Shown piece after piece: positions 1 to 6,831 of a DNA stretch of 9,526 nucleotides. The notes beneath the pieces were generated by a model that saw only the letters and a program-made list of their open reading frames with translations, did no database searches and was not told the origin of the DNA. The translations under genes were made by a program, and so were the position numbers. The DNA comes from Bacteroidota bacterium (lineage in GTDB: Bacteria; Bacteroidota; Bacteroidia; B-17B0; Aurantibacillaceae). The number at the start of each line of letters is the position of its first letter. The stretch's first letter is position 1. Location: the NCBI GenBank assembly GCA_025360565.1, contig JANYBY010000384.1, forward strand, positions 1 through 9,526. The letters run 5' to 3'.

Positions 1-1294
1 CAAAAATTTTTATTTTTTCTTTTTCTTTTTGTGTTATTGGTTTTCTTATATAATGGTCGTGCACTGTTACGTGTGGAATATCAATGGATCCAGATAAAGG
101 CATGTGGCAGCTAACACAGTTAGAAAAATCTTTAGTTTGCAGTTGGCTATGCACAGTTTGCAATGATGCATACTGCTTACTGCCAGCTTCCGATTTAGCA
201 TGACAGTTCAGACAAGCGTCGTTAAAAACGTTTGTATTTGTTTCTCGAACACTTACATGAGGGTTATGACAAGTTACACAAGTTAAAGCATCTTTGTAAG
301 GTTTTAAAGAATTTGGTTTTACTTTTGAGATCGACTTAATAAAACACGCGCTTTGCTTTAATCTATCGGCATGTGAAGCCATAATAAATTCATCATCTGC
401 GTTCTTGTATTTTGGAAGAAAAACCGAAATAAAATTACTGAGTTTTTGTCCGGGTTTAAAATCGTAAAAAGATCTTCCTTCTTTTAAAACGGCATTGCCT
501 TGTAAATGGCAACGCTGGCAAATATCAAATTGCAAATCAACCGATAATTTTGCAGGATTTACAATCGAATAATCAATGTATTTAGACGTATCAATTTTGC
601 TTCCTGTTTGTCTTTGTTCTACATGAATACTTCCGGGGCCGTGGCAACGCTCGCAGTTTATGCCTTCCGGGATACTTTGATATTTATTTTCAGACCCCAT
701 AACAAAATCGGGATAAGCATTGTGGCAGCTCATGCATTCTAATCCTATTTTGCGGGTGAACCGGGTGTTAAAACCGTTTTCAAATCCGGGAGGCAGATCC
801 CACTGTTTTTTCTGAGTATAAAATGTCATTGGCATTTGGTTCACATAACCATTTACATTTTGAAGATGAGAGTTGGTATGTTGCCCTGAACCAATAATAA
901 AATTCACCTGCTCAGTTCTTGAATGAAGGGTGTCTTTTTTCTCCGATCTGTATTCGGTAAAATATAAACTATCATCTTTCCAAAAAGCTTTGTAGTGCAG
1001 GTCGGTAATTTTATCATAAACAGAAGCGTCTTTAAAATCGGCCAACGACTTATGTTTTGTGGCAACTGCAAACGATTTGCCCATTCCTGTTTCAATAAAA
1101 GTATTGTAAATTTTTTGATGACAGAGTTTGCAGGTATTCATACCGACATACTTAGCCGAATCCGCGTGGTTTAGGTAGAGCAGGGGTTCTTTAACTTTTT
1201 CGACTACACTTTCTTTTTTATTGAAGTCGCAAAATTTTAGCAGCGGAACGGCTACTATTAAAATTGACAAAGTTATATGCCACTTTTTAGTCAC
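1..1294 (-). CDS. Multiheme cytochrome c (cytochrome c554-like, at least 7 hemes), partial at C-terminus
   Basis: This open frame runs 431 codons without a stop from a GTG at 1292-1294 to the window edge, so the C-terminus is missing. It carries seven CXXCH heme-attachment motifs: CKLCH (C55), CMSCH (C187), CERCH (C214), CQRCH (C259), CVTCH (C339), CLNCH (C361) and CVSCH (C393). Residues 7-22 form a short hydrophobic N-terminal segment ending in LLKFC, which suggests export and membrane anchoring; as a lipobox it is poor. The stretches IIGSGQHTNSHL, CERCHGPGSIHV and VNPAKL resemble a family of extracytoplasmic multiheme proteins that often continue into TPR repeats, so a TPR tail beyond the edge is my inference. 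An in-frame TAA lies three codons before the GTG, and no earlier start exists. The start overlaps the end of the acetyltransferase gene by 8 nt, implying translational coupling. The likely role is periplasmic electron transfer or redox catalysis; the substrate is unknown. Confidence 0.87.
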   Translation of the reverse strand, partial: MTKKWHITLSILIVAVPLLKFCDFNKKESVVEKVKEPLLYLNHADSAKYVGMNTCKLCHQKIYNTFIETGMGKSFAVATKHKSLADFKDASVYDKITDLHYKAFWKDDSLYFTEYRSEKKDTLHSRTEQVNFIIGSGQHTNSHLQNVNGYVNQMPMTFYTQKKQWDLPPGFENGFNTRFTRKIGLECMSCHNAYPDFVMGSENKYQSIPEGINCERCHGPGSIHVEQRQTGSKIDTSKYIDYSIVNPAKLSVDLQFDICQRCHLQGNAVLKEGRSFYDFKPGQKLSNFISVFLPKYKNADDEFIMASHADRLKQSACFIKSISKVKPNSLKPYKDALTCVTCHNPHVSVRETNTNVFNDACLNCHAKSEAGSKQYASLQTVHSQLQTKDFSNCVSCHMPLSGSIDIPHVTVHDHYIRKPITQKEKEKIKIF

Positions 1295-1817
1295 CGTAAT
1301 TTATGTGCTGCAAAAACCAAACGTCTTCAAATGAATTGATAGATGTTTTGTGCCATGATTTTTTTAGCGCGGTCTTTTCGAAGCCGTTCTTTACAAATAA
1401 ATTTAAGCTGGCTATGTTACTCGCGTTAATGTGGGAGTAAATTTGTTTTAGGTGTAAGGTTTTAAACGCGTATTCAGAAATAAGCTGAAGGCATTCGCTG
1501 GCAAGGCCTTTTTCTCTGAAATCTTTATGAATATAAATACCAATTCCGGCACGGGCATGCTGCGGATCAAATTCAAAAATATCCACACAGCCGATTACTT
1601 CGTCGCTGGCAGTTTCGCTTACAATTAAACGTAATTGTTTATTGGTATAAATATCCTGGTGGGAATAATTTACAAATTCTTCCAATACAAATTTGCTGAA
1701 GGGAATTTGCGTATTGCTCACAGCCCAAATGCTGCGGTCATTTTCCCATTTGTACAACAGTTCCGAATCTTCGGGTTCAACTGCACGTAAATAAATGTGT
1801 TCTGATTTTAAAAACAT
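1287..1817 (-). CDS. GNAT family N-acetyltransferase (RimJ/RimL type)
   Basis: This 176-residue protein has the length and layout of a single-domain GNAT enzyme, which transfers an acetyl group from acetyl-CoA to an amine. The N-terminal IYLRAVEPEDSELLYKWEN (residues 8-26) is the usual RimJ/RimL opening. The acetyl-CoA binding motif A spans about residues 88-118, with the pyrophosphate loop REKGLA at 101-106. The motif NASNIASLNLFVKNGF (131-146) is the typical C-terminal GNAT signature. The acceptor substrate cannot be read from the sequence. From memory, Bacteroidota genomes often carry a close relative of this protein beside dapF, beginning with a similar WENDxSIWxVSNTQ stretch. It lies 11 nt after the 184-residue unknown gene, and its last codons overlap the GTG start of the cytochrome gene. 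The start is ATG. No signal peptide is present, so the protein should be cytoplasmic. Confidence 0.92.
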   Translation of the reverse strand: MFLKSEHIYLRAVEPEDSELLYKWENDRSIWAVSNTQIPFSKFVLEEFVNYSHQDIYTNKQLRLIVSETASDEVIGCVDIFEFDPQHARAGIGIYIHKDFREKGLASECLQLISEYAFKTLHLKQIYSHINASNIASLNLFVKNGFEKTALKKSWHKTSINSFEDVWFLQHINYGD

Positions 1818-1828
1818 GGTATTTTAGT

Positions 1829-2383
1829 TTAATCGTTATAATAAGGCTGACGTTCAGCTTTAATTTTTTGGTTCAATTCGGCAAGTGTATAAAAAGGCAG
1901 GTCAATGCCATTTTGTAATTGTACATTTAGCGCGGCAGCCGATTCAATAAATTCATTTTCGTTTAAACGGATCATAAAATCAAAGAATAATTCGGCCCCA
2001 TTCAATTCAATGGCGTAAAACTCACTGAAAAATAATTTTAAGGGCGAAAGGCAAGTAGCCTCGTTTTGTTTTACGTATCCGAATTTTTTTAAGTGTTCCT
2101 GAAAAATAGCGAGTAAATGTTCTTCGCTAAAAACGGGGTGAGGAACGATTTTTACAAAAACGCTTTTTATTTTTTTCTGAATAATTGTTTTAACCAAAGC
2201 ATCAGAGTTAATATTGAGTTCGTGTTCTTTAATGGTTAAAGAGTTGTAATTGCCCGAAACGATCAAACCCACATGAGGCGGAATCCTTTGACTGTGAAGG
2301 ATCGCCAGCCATGTTCCTTTTTTAAGGGATTCGGGTTTAAAGTCTTCGGTTTTAACCGGAATATGTATGTTTTGAGAGATCAT
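1829..2383 (-). CDS. Conserved-looking protein of unknown function, possible permuted NlpC/P60-like fold
   Basis: I do not recognise this 184-residue protein with certainty. It has no signal peptide or membrane helix. Its middle follows a pattern seen in permuted papain-like proteins (LRAT or YiiX type): a glycine near the start (KKGTWLAILH, 21-30), then a histidine followed by a beta strand (PPHVGLIV, H37), an extended strand (KSVFVKIVPHP, 73-83), and a helix carrying a cysteine (ATCLSPLKLFF, C111). H37 before C111 is the order expected for that fold, but this is a weak motif-level resemblance only. The gene starts with ATG in a 4-bp ATGA overlap with the dapF stop and ends 11 nt before the acetyltransferase gene. 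It is therefore almost certainly cotranscribed with dapF and translationally coupled to it. A role linked to cell-wall or amide chemistry would fit the context but is speculative. Confidence 0.85.
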   Translation of the reverse strand: MISQNIHIPVKTEDFKPESLKKGTWLAILHSQRIPPHVGLIVSGNYNSLTIKEHELNINSDALVKTIIQKKIKSVFVKIVPHPVFSEEHLLAIFQEHLKKFGYVKQNEATCLSPLKLFFSEFYAIELNGAELFFDFMIRLNENEFIESAAALNVQLQNGIDLPFYTLAELNQKIKAERQPYYND

Positions 2384-3168
2384 TCTTTAATTTCAACACT
2401 TCCGTTAAATACCAATTCGGCAGGGCCTTCCAGCCAAATATTGTAAAAATTCTTTTCTAATACTCTGTCAAATTTCACTTCAAGGTTTCCGCCTAAAGTT
2501 TTAACAAGGCAGGAATTTTTTGTTTCAACAATACCTTGCAAGCCCGCAACCAGCGCGGCAGCTGTAACACCTGTACCGCAAGATAAAGTTTCGTCTTCAA
2601 CCCCACGTTCGTACGTTCGTACAAAAACAGCGTCGTCCTTTTTCTCAATAAAATTTACGTTTGTACCTTCTTCTTTAAATCGTTCGCTGTTTCTAATTTT
2701 TTTTCCTTCGCCTTTTACGTCGTAATGTTCAATATCCTTTACGATCTTTACATAGTGTGGGGATCCTGTATTCAGAAAAAAGAAATCGTTGGTAATTTCT
2801 ATTTGTTTTACATCCTGCATTTTTAACGAAACAATATTATTCTCTAAAATAAGCGCCTCGTGTGATCCGTCAATGGCCAAAAATTTACATTTATCCGAAA
2901 TAACGTTTAAGAGTTTTGCAAAAGCCGTAATGCATCTGCCGCCATTGCCGCACATGCTGCTTTGGTTGCCATCGCTGTTAAAATAAACCATCTTAAAGTT
3001 AAAACCGAGTTCTAATTCGAGGAACATTAAACCGTCGGCACCAATACCGAAGCGGCGATCGCATAAAAAACGGATCTGTTCGGTACTTAACGCAATTGTT
3101 TGCTGCCGATTATCAATTAAAATAAAATCGTTACCCGTGCCCTGGTATTTATAAAAATCTATTTTCAT
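2380..3168 (-). CDS. dapF: Diaminopimelate epimerase
   Basis: DapF converts LL-diaminopimelate to meso-diaminopimelate in the cytoplasm, the step that supplies both lysine synthesis and the peptidoglycan cross-linking residue. At 262 residues the length is normal for the family. The N-terminal YQGTGNDFILIDN (8-20) is the classic opening. The two catalytic cysteines are C73 in SSMCGNGGRC and C197 in ETLSCGTG, and both are intact. GTNVNF (168-173) and YERGVEDET (186-194) match the substrate-binding segments. The ATG at 3166-3168 sits in an A/T-rich leader without a clear Shine-Dalgarno site. The stop overlaps the ATG of the next gene by 4 bp. A 71-bp gap separates it from the upstream 211-residue gene, so it may be internal to that transcript or have its own promoter. 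Its presence implies meso-DAP-type peptidoglycan, the kind of substrate many M23 enzymes cut. Confidence 0.97.
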   Translation of the reverse strand: MKIDFYKYQGTGNDFILIDNRQQTIALSTEQIRFLCDRRFGIGADGLMFLELELGFNFKMVYFNSDGNQSSMCGNGGRCITAFAKLLNVISDKCKFLAIDGSHEALILENNIVSLKMQDVKQIEITNDFFFLNTGSPHYVKIVKDIEHYDVKGEGKKIRNSERFKEEGTNVNFIEKKDDAVFVRTYERGVEDETLSCGTGVTAAALVAGLQGIVETKNSCLVKTLGGNLEVKFDRVLEKNFYNIWLEGPAELVFNGSVEIKE

Positions 3169-3239
3169 TATTATTTTTTAGACACGAATTAACACGAATT
3201 TGATTTGCGGAAATAGTTTCTCCTTTGTTTACACATTGG
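3169..3239. other. Intergenic gap upstream of dapF
   Basis: This 71-bp gap lies between the 211-residue unknown gene and dapF, both read leftward. It holds two tandem copies of ACACGAATT at a 10-bp period (3182-3190 and 3192-3200). I found no convincing TAnnTTTG promoter element on the minus strand and no terminator hairpin with a T-run, so read-through from the upstream gene into dapF is plausible. Confidence 0.5.
3182..3201. repeat. Tandem direct repeat of ACACGAATT, 10-bp period
   Basis: Two copies of ACACGAATT stand back to back with a one-base spacer (3182-3190 and 3192-3200). They begin 13 bp upstream of the dapF start codon. One helical turn between copies would suit a protein binding one DNA face. 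I also recall near-identical ACACGAATT-type repeats scattered between genes in many Bacteroidota genomes, so it may be a dispersed intergenic element rather than an operator. Confidence 0.5.
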
Positions 3240-3875
3240 TCAATTAATTTTTGCCAAAAGTTCATTATCCACAACTTTTTCCAGTTGTTTAAAGTCGCTT
3301 CCGTAAATTAGTTTATAAACCTGATCGCTGCTTTTAATGTAATAATCATTATCCAAAACGTACAATAGAATATTTGTATAATCTACAAAACCATAAAGCA
3401 TTATTTTATTTTTGGTGAAGCGATAACCTTTAGAATTTAAAGGGGTTTTCCAAAACTCGATAAAATATAAATTAGAATTCGTTGTATTTTCTATACCGGC
3501 TAACTTAGCGGCGGCAGAGGTATCTTGCACAGGGGCGCTTCCGATATTTATGGCTTTAACATTTTTTACCGAGAGTAATTCGTCGGTGGCTACATTTAAC
3601 TCACGGTCTTTATTAATTAGGCTGTCAACTTCTTTATAATTAATTTTTGGTGAATTACCCAGGTTAATTTTGAAGCGATCTTTGTTTTTTGTTTTCTCTT
3701 CGGTTTCCTCTTTAACATTTTTTACAGGCTGTTCAATAACTGTAATTTGTTCTTTTGCAACATCTTTCAGGCTTGCAAAAATATCGTTCAGCTTAAAAAT
3801 AAAAAAGCCAACGCCAACTATCAGCCCAATAGAAACGCCAAAAATAAAGGTGGGTATTTTTCTTTTCAATCTCAA
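3240..3875 (-). CDS. Membrane-anchored protein of unknown function
   Basis: I do not recognise a family for this 211-residue protein. A basic N-terminus (MRLKRKIP) is followed by one hydrophobic helix at about residues 9-28. By the positive-inside rule the rest should be periplasmic. Residues 35-70 are rich in Lys and Glu, probably a flexible or helical linker. The C-terminal part (about 95-205) looks like a compact mixed domain with aromatic strands such as LYFIEFWKT and NILLYVLDNDYYI. The start is a TTG at 3873-3875: an in-frame TAG lies three codons upstream and there is no ATG near the beginning, only a second TTG two codons later. It is transcribed divergently from the HtrA gene and lies 71 bp before dapF, so it may be the first gene of the dapF transcript. 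No catalytic motif is visible. Confidence 0.85.
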   Translation of the reverse strand: MRLKRKIPTFIFGVSIGLIVGVGFFIFKLNDIFASLKDVAKEQITVIEQPVKNVKEETEEKTKNKDRFKINLGNSPKINYKEVDSLINKDRELNVATDELLSVKNVKAINIGSAPVQDTSAAAKLAGIENTTNSNLYFIEFWKTPLNSKGYRFTKNKIMLYGFVDYTNILLYVLDNDYYIKSSDQVYKLIYGSDFKQLEKVVDNELLAKIN

Positions 3876-3992
3876 AATTGCCTATGTAAATTTAGCAAAT
3901 TTTTTGGTGTCCGGTTAAGGTTTGTTAAAAATAAACTAACTGCACAACTTTCATATTAATTTTGTGTTATAGTTTAAAAACCTTTAAGTATC
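3876..3992. promoter_or_regulatory. Divergent promoter region between the 211-aa gene and htrA
   Basis: This 117-bp A/T-rich region must drive htrA rightward and probably the dapF-side genes leftward. The rightward side has a good Bacteroidota -7 element (separate entry). On the minus strand, TAAATTTA at 3887-3894 fits the same consensus in seven of eight bases, but it is only about 11 bp from the TTG start and lacks a matching -33 element, so the leftward promoter is uncertain. Confidence 0.5.
3957..3964 (+). promoter_or_regulatory. Putative Bacteroidota -7 promoter element for htrA
   Basis: TAATTTTG is an exact match to the TAnnTTTG -7 consensus known for the Bacteroidota housekeeping sigma factor. 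It lies 28 bp before the htrA ATG, which would give a leader of about 20-24 nt. I see no clear TTTG or TTG -33 element at the usual distance upstream, so the call rests on the -7 box and its position. Confidence 0.45.
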
Positions 3993-5447
3993 ATGAAAAA
4001 AATAGTTTCAACCTTAGCAATTGCTTGTTTTGGGGGATTGATTGCCCTAACAGGAGCAAATTACATTTACAATAAAAGTAATAAAGAAGTAAGTCAGGTT
4101 TTTAACCAAAGTACTGCTTCAAATTACTTATTAACGGGCAATACCGGCACTTCGGGCCTTACGCAAGACTTTACAATGGCGGCCGAAAAATCGGTGAATG
4201 CCGTAGTGCACATAAAAACCAAGAGCGAACAGGTGCGGAATTTGAATTACGACCCGTTTGCCGAATTATTTTACGGTCCACAAAAACGCCAGCAAAACTT
4301 TAGTCAGGAAGCCAGCGGAAGCGGCGTAATTATAAGCAACGACGGTTATATTGTAACCAACAACCACGTTGTAGCGGGGGCAGATAAAATAGAAGTTATT
4401 TTAAACGACAAAAGATCTTATGAGGGCGAAGTAATAGGCACCGATGCGAGTACAGATGTGGCATTGATAAAAATTAAAGAGACCGAACTACCGTTTTTAA
4501 CTTATGGCAATAGCGAACAGGTAAAAATTGGCGAATGGGTATTGGCTGTGGGAAATCCGTTTAACCTTGAAAGTACAGTAACGGCGGGCATTATAAGCGC
4601 CAAGGGTAGGAATAATATTTTGGATAATAACAAAAAACCAATCGAAGCTTTTATACAAACGGACGCGGCGGTTAATCCCGGTAACAGTGGCGGGGCCCTT
4701 GTTAATACAAATGGTGAACTTGTTGGAATAAATACCGCTATTGCTTCCAGTAACGGGGCATATCAAGGTTATTCGTTTGCGGTGCCTGTGAATATTGTAA
4801 AAAAAGTGGTGAGCGATCTAGTTGAATTTGGAACTGTGCAGCGTGCTTACCTTGGGGTAAGTATTCAGGATATTGATTCGAAATTTGCAAAAGAAAAAAA
4901 CCTGAAGAATTTAAAAGGTGTATATGTTAACGGATTGGTTGCAGGCGGAAGCGCTCATGAGGCGGGCATTACAGAAGGTGATGTAATTACTCAAATTCAA
5001 AATGTGGCAATTGGAAGTTTTAGCCAGTTGCAGGAACAAGTTAGCAAATACCGTCCGGGTGATAAAGTAAGCGCAACTGTTATCAGAAATAATAAAGAAC
5101 TAAATGTTGATGTAATATTAAAAACTATGGATAATACCACAAAATTGGTGAAGAAAAGTGAAATTGTAAACAACTCAGTAAACGCTTTAGGCGCTGAGTT
5201 TTTAGAAGTGGATAACACCGAATTGGCCAGGTTAAGGATCAACAGCGGAGTTAAGGTTGGCAAAATGACGGCGGGAAAACTTTACCAAGTGGGAATTAAG
5301 GAAGGCTTTATTGTAACAAGCGTTGATAAAAAGAAAGTAAGTAGTGTGGAAGAAATTAAAAACCTTTTGTCAAATAAAACCGGCGCGGTAATGCTGGAAG
5401 GCTATTACCCGAATGGGGTGAGGGCTTATTACGGATTTGAGTTATAA
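3993..5447 (+). CDS. Periplasmic serine protease/chaperone, HtrA (DegP/DegQ) family
   Basis: This complete 484-residue Do-type protease degrades or refolds damaged envelope proteins. An N-terminal hydrophobic segment (about 4-23) after MKK serves as signal peptide or anchor. The trypsin-like domain has its full triad: H125 in VTNNHVVAG, D155 in DASTDVALI, and S232 in NPGNSGGAL. The first PDZ domain spans about 282-378, beginning with RAYLGVSIQD. A shorter second PDZ-like domain covers about 397-484, ending YYPNGVRAYYGFEL, an ending I associate with Bacteroidota members. The ATG at 3993 follows directly from the promoter region, and no better in-frame start is visible. It is a single-gene transcription unit ended by the hairpin at 5504-5539. 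DegP and DegQ cannot be told apart from sequence alone, so no symbol is given. Regulation by an envelope-stress sigma factor is known for relatives but not shown here. Confidence 0.96.
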   Translation: MKKIVSTLAIACFGGLIALTGANYIYNKSNKEVSQVFNQSTASNYLLTGNTGTSGLTQDFTMAAEKSVNAVVHIKTKSEQVRNLNYDPFAELFYGPQKRQQNFSQEASGSGVIISNDGYIVTNNHVVAGADKIEVILNDKRSYEGEVIGTDASTDVALIKIKETELPFLTYGNSEQVKIGEWVLAVGNPFNLESTVTAGIISAKGRNNILDNNKKPIEAFIQTDAAVNPGNSGGALVNTNGELVGINTAIASSNGAYQGYSFAVPVNIVKKVVSDLVEFGTVQRAYLGVSIQDIDSKFAKEKNLKNLKGVYVNGLVAGGSAHEAGITEGDVITQIQNVAIGSFSQLQEQVSKYRPGDKVSATVIRNNKELNVDVILKTMDNTTKLVKKSEIVNNSVNALGAEFLEVDNTELARLRINSGVKVGKMTAGKLYQVGIKEGFIVTSVDKKKVSSVEEIKNLLSNKTGAVMLEGYYPNGVRAYYGFEL

Positions 5448-5459
5448 AAAAGATTTGCG

Positions 5460-5485
5460 GCAGTCCCGATAACTATCGGGATTGC
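5460..5485. repeat. Intergenic palindrome with core TCCCGATAACTATCGGGA
   Basis: An inverted repeat with 11-bp arms (one G-T wobble) around a 4-base AACT loop sits 13 bp after the htrA stop. It is not followed by a T-run, so on its own it is not a good intrinsic terminator, though it could protect the 3' end of the mRNA. The sequence TTGCGG occurs on both sides (5455-5460 and 5482-5487 region). I recall the CCCGATA-nn-TATCGGG core as a frequent intergenic palindrome in Bacteroidota genomes. Confidence 0.7.
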
Positions 5486-5503
5486 GGATAACATAGATAA
5501 AAT

Positions 5504-5539
5504 AAAAAGTCCACGGAGTAATTTCTGTGGGCTTTTTTT
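5504..5539. terminator. Bidirectional intrinsic terminator between htrA and the TPR/beta-barrel gene
   Basis: A 14-bp stem (5504-5517 with 5524-5537, including two G-T wobbles) closes a 6-base loop GTAATT. The 3' arm ends in seven T residues (5533-5539) and the 5' arm begins with five A residues (5504-5508), so the hairpin can stop transcription in both directions. It lies between two convergent genes, and its T-run reaches into the stop codon of the leftward gene (5538-5540). Confidence 0.88.
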
Positions 5540-6815
5540 ATAAATTGATCTTAATTCCACCCACAAAAATGGCGTATTGATAATTAAATTGTTGTTGAGC
5601 TTCTTTTTTAAATTCTTTTTGGAACACCCCGTACACATCCAAATGTTTGGTAATATTTAATTTTACATTCAGGCCCAAACGCGTCATAGTTAGATCCGGA
5701 GAGTTATTTACAAAATAACCATTATCCTCAATTATATTATTTTGTTGATTACTAAAATAAGTAGCCTTTATAGAAAGACGGGTAATGGGTTGGAAAAAAA
5801 TGAACGGAGCCAAAGCCTCATTCACGGTGGAATACGTATTTACGGTATGGATGTATCCTGTACAACCAATTACCAAACGGCTGTTGCCAAAAGGAGCGTA
5901 TGAAATAAACCCGTTGTGCACAATTTGGTTAGTAGTGGACATATTAGCGAAAGTGGTGCCAAGAGATAAAGTAAATTTTTTTATTATTTTTTGTGCTGCG
6001 ATCGATCCGATAAAATAATTGGTAATGCTTACAGTTTGGGTTGTGGTAATTGTTTGTTGCTGAGGCGGTGGAAGCGTTGTGTAAGTTGGAGGTGCAGGCA
6101 TAGATGGTATTTGATTTTTAAAATTTATGTTTACATAATGAAACGCCGGCGAAACAGACCAATTGTTTTTAAATGCAACATTTCCTTTTAAATAATACTG
6201 CGTTTGCGTGATGGTACCAACAAAATTTTCCTGATTATAATAGCTGGCTGCATGTAAAAATGAAACCCTGTTTTTTATATAATGACTTACACCGATCTGA
6301 AAGTAAGCTGCCGGATTAAAATAATTTGAATGTGTTTTTTTGTAGATATCTGTATAACTTGTGCTGTCGGCAATTTTGGTACCACCCTCAAAAAAAATAG
6401 ATTCTAATTCCGTTTGTTTTTTGATGCCTATCTTTTCTCTCAGCGCTTGGTTAAATGTTTTTGCAAGGATCCTCGCATCTTCATTTCTACCCACAAAAAC
6501 ATAACAATAATATAAATATTCGAGCGCTAGCTCATCATCTGAACTATACTTTAGTGCCTTTATAAAATGATCTTTGGCAAGGCAATAATTTTTCTTTTCG
6601 TAATAAGCAATGCCAATACGCATTTGCAGATAAAAATAATTGTAACCCTTGTTTATGGCCATTTTTCCGAAACTGATCAGTTCCGACCATTTGCCTTCGG
6701 TGTATAATTGATACGTTTTTTGGTCAACCTCCGTTGAAGTCAAGGTATCTTGAGCCATGGCAGACGTGCCAAGAAAAATAAAAAAGAGAAGACATCGAAT
6801 TTTTTTTATTAGCAT
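5538..6815 (-). CDS. Exported TPR protein with C-terminal outer-membrane beta-barrel-like domain
   Basis: The 425-residue product starts with a clear signal peptide (1-21, cleavage after SAMA before QDTL). Residues 33-125 are helical TPR-like repeats, for example YLQMRIGIAYYEKKNYCLAKDHFIKAL, here split as YLQMRIGIAYY (62-72) and CLAKDHFIKAL (78-88). From about residue 165 to the end the protein changes to alternating hydrophobic/polar, aromatic-rich strands and finishes YQYAIFVGGIKINL, as expected for an outer-membrane barrel. A Pro/Thr/Gln-rich stretch at about 236-262 (PPTYTTLPPPQQQTITTTQ) probably forms an extracellular or periplasmic loop. TPR-plus-barrel layouts are known in polysaccharide-export porins (PgaA, BcsC) and YaiO-like proteins, but I cannot assign it to one of them. 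It is the last gene of a three-gene leftward unit, 16 nt after the smaller TPR gene. Confidence 0.87.
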   Translation of the reverse strand: MLIKKIRCLLFFIFLGTSAMAQDTLTSTEVDQKTYQLYTEGKWSELISFGKMAINKGYNYFYLQMRIGIAYYEKKNYCLAKDHFIKALKYSSDDELALEYLYYCYVFVGRNEDARILAKTFNQALREKIGIKKQTELESIFFEGGTKIADSTSYTDIYKKTHSNYFNPAAYFQIGVSHYIKNRVSFLHAASYYNQENFVGTITQTQYYLKGNVAFKNNWSVSPAFHYVNINFKNQIPSMPAPPTYTTLPPPQQQTITTTQTVSITNYFIGSIAAQKIIKKFTLSLGTTFANMSTTNQIVHNGFISYAPFGNSRLVIGCTGYIHTVNTYSTVNEALAPFIFFQPITRLSIKATYFSNQQNNIIEDNGYFVNNSPDLTMTRLGLNVKLNITKHLDVYGVFQKEFKKEAQQQFNYQYAIFVGGIKINL

Positions 6816-6831
6816 AAAAGCCTCAATTAAA

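Noticed and set aside
904..1095. A 63-codon minus-strand open frame
   Set aside because: It overlaps the cytochrome frame, which holds seven CXXCH motifs across the same region; the short frame is a shadow.
2789..2986. A 65-codon plus-strand open frame
   Set aside because: It is antisense to dapF, whose catalytic motifs are intact, and shows no recognisable protein features.
3670..3959. Two overlapping plus-strand open frames before htrA, one with a lipobox-like FFTGC
   Set aside because: They are mostly antisense to the 211-residue gene and extend into the promoter region. Their composition is explained by A/T-rich antisense sequence, and the minus-strand frame has a convincing membrane helix.
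3944..3970. A sigma-E-like promoter for htrA built on the CAACTT at 3944-3949
   Set aside because: The -35-like part is weak and no matching -10 element lies at the right distance. The TAnnTTTG element explains the region better.
4497..5263. Two minus-strand open frames inside htrA
   Set aside because: They are antisense to the complete HtrA protein, whose triad and PDZ domains account for this sequence.
5429..5638. A 69-codon minus-strand frame crossing the terminator
   Set aside because: It runs through the terminator hairpin and overlaps the end of both neighbouring genes in the wrong frame.
5785..6191. Two plus-strand open frames within the TPR/beta-barrel gene
   Set aside because: They are antisense to a complete exported protein with signal peptide and barrel-like strands, and have no features of their own.
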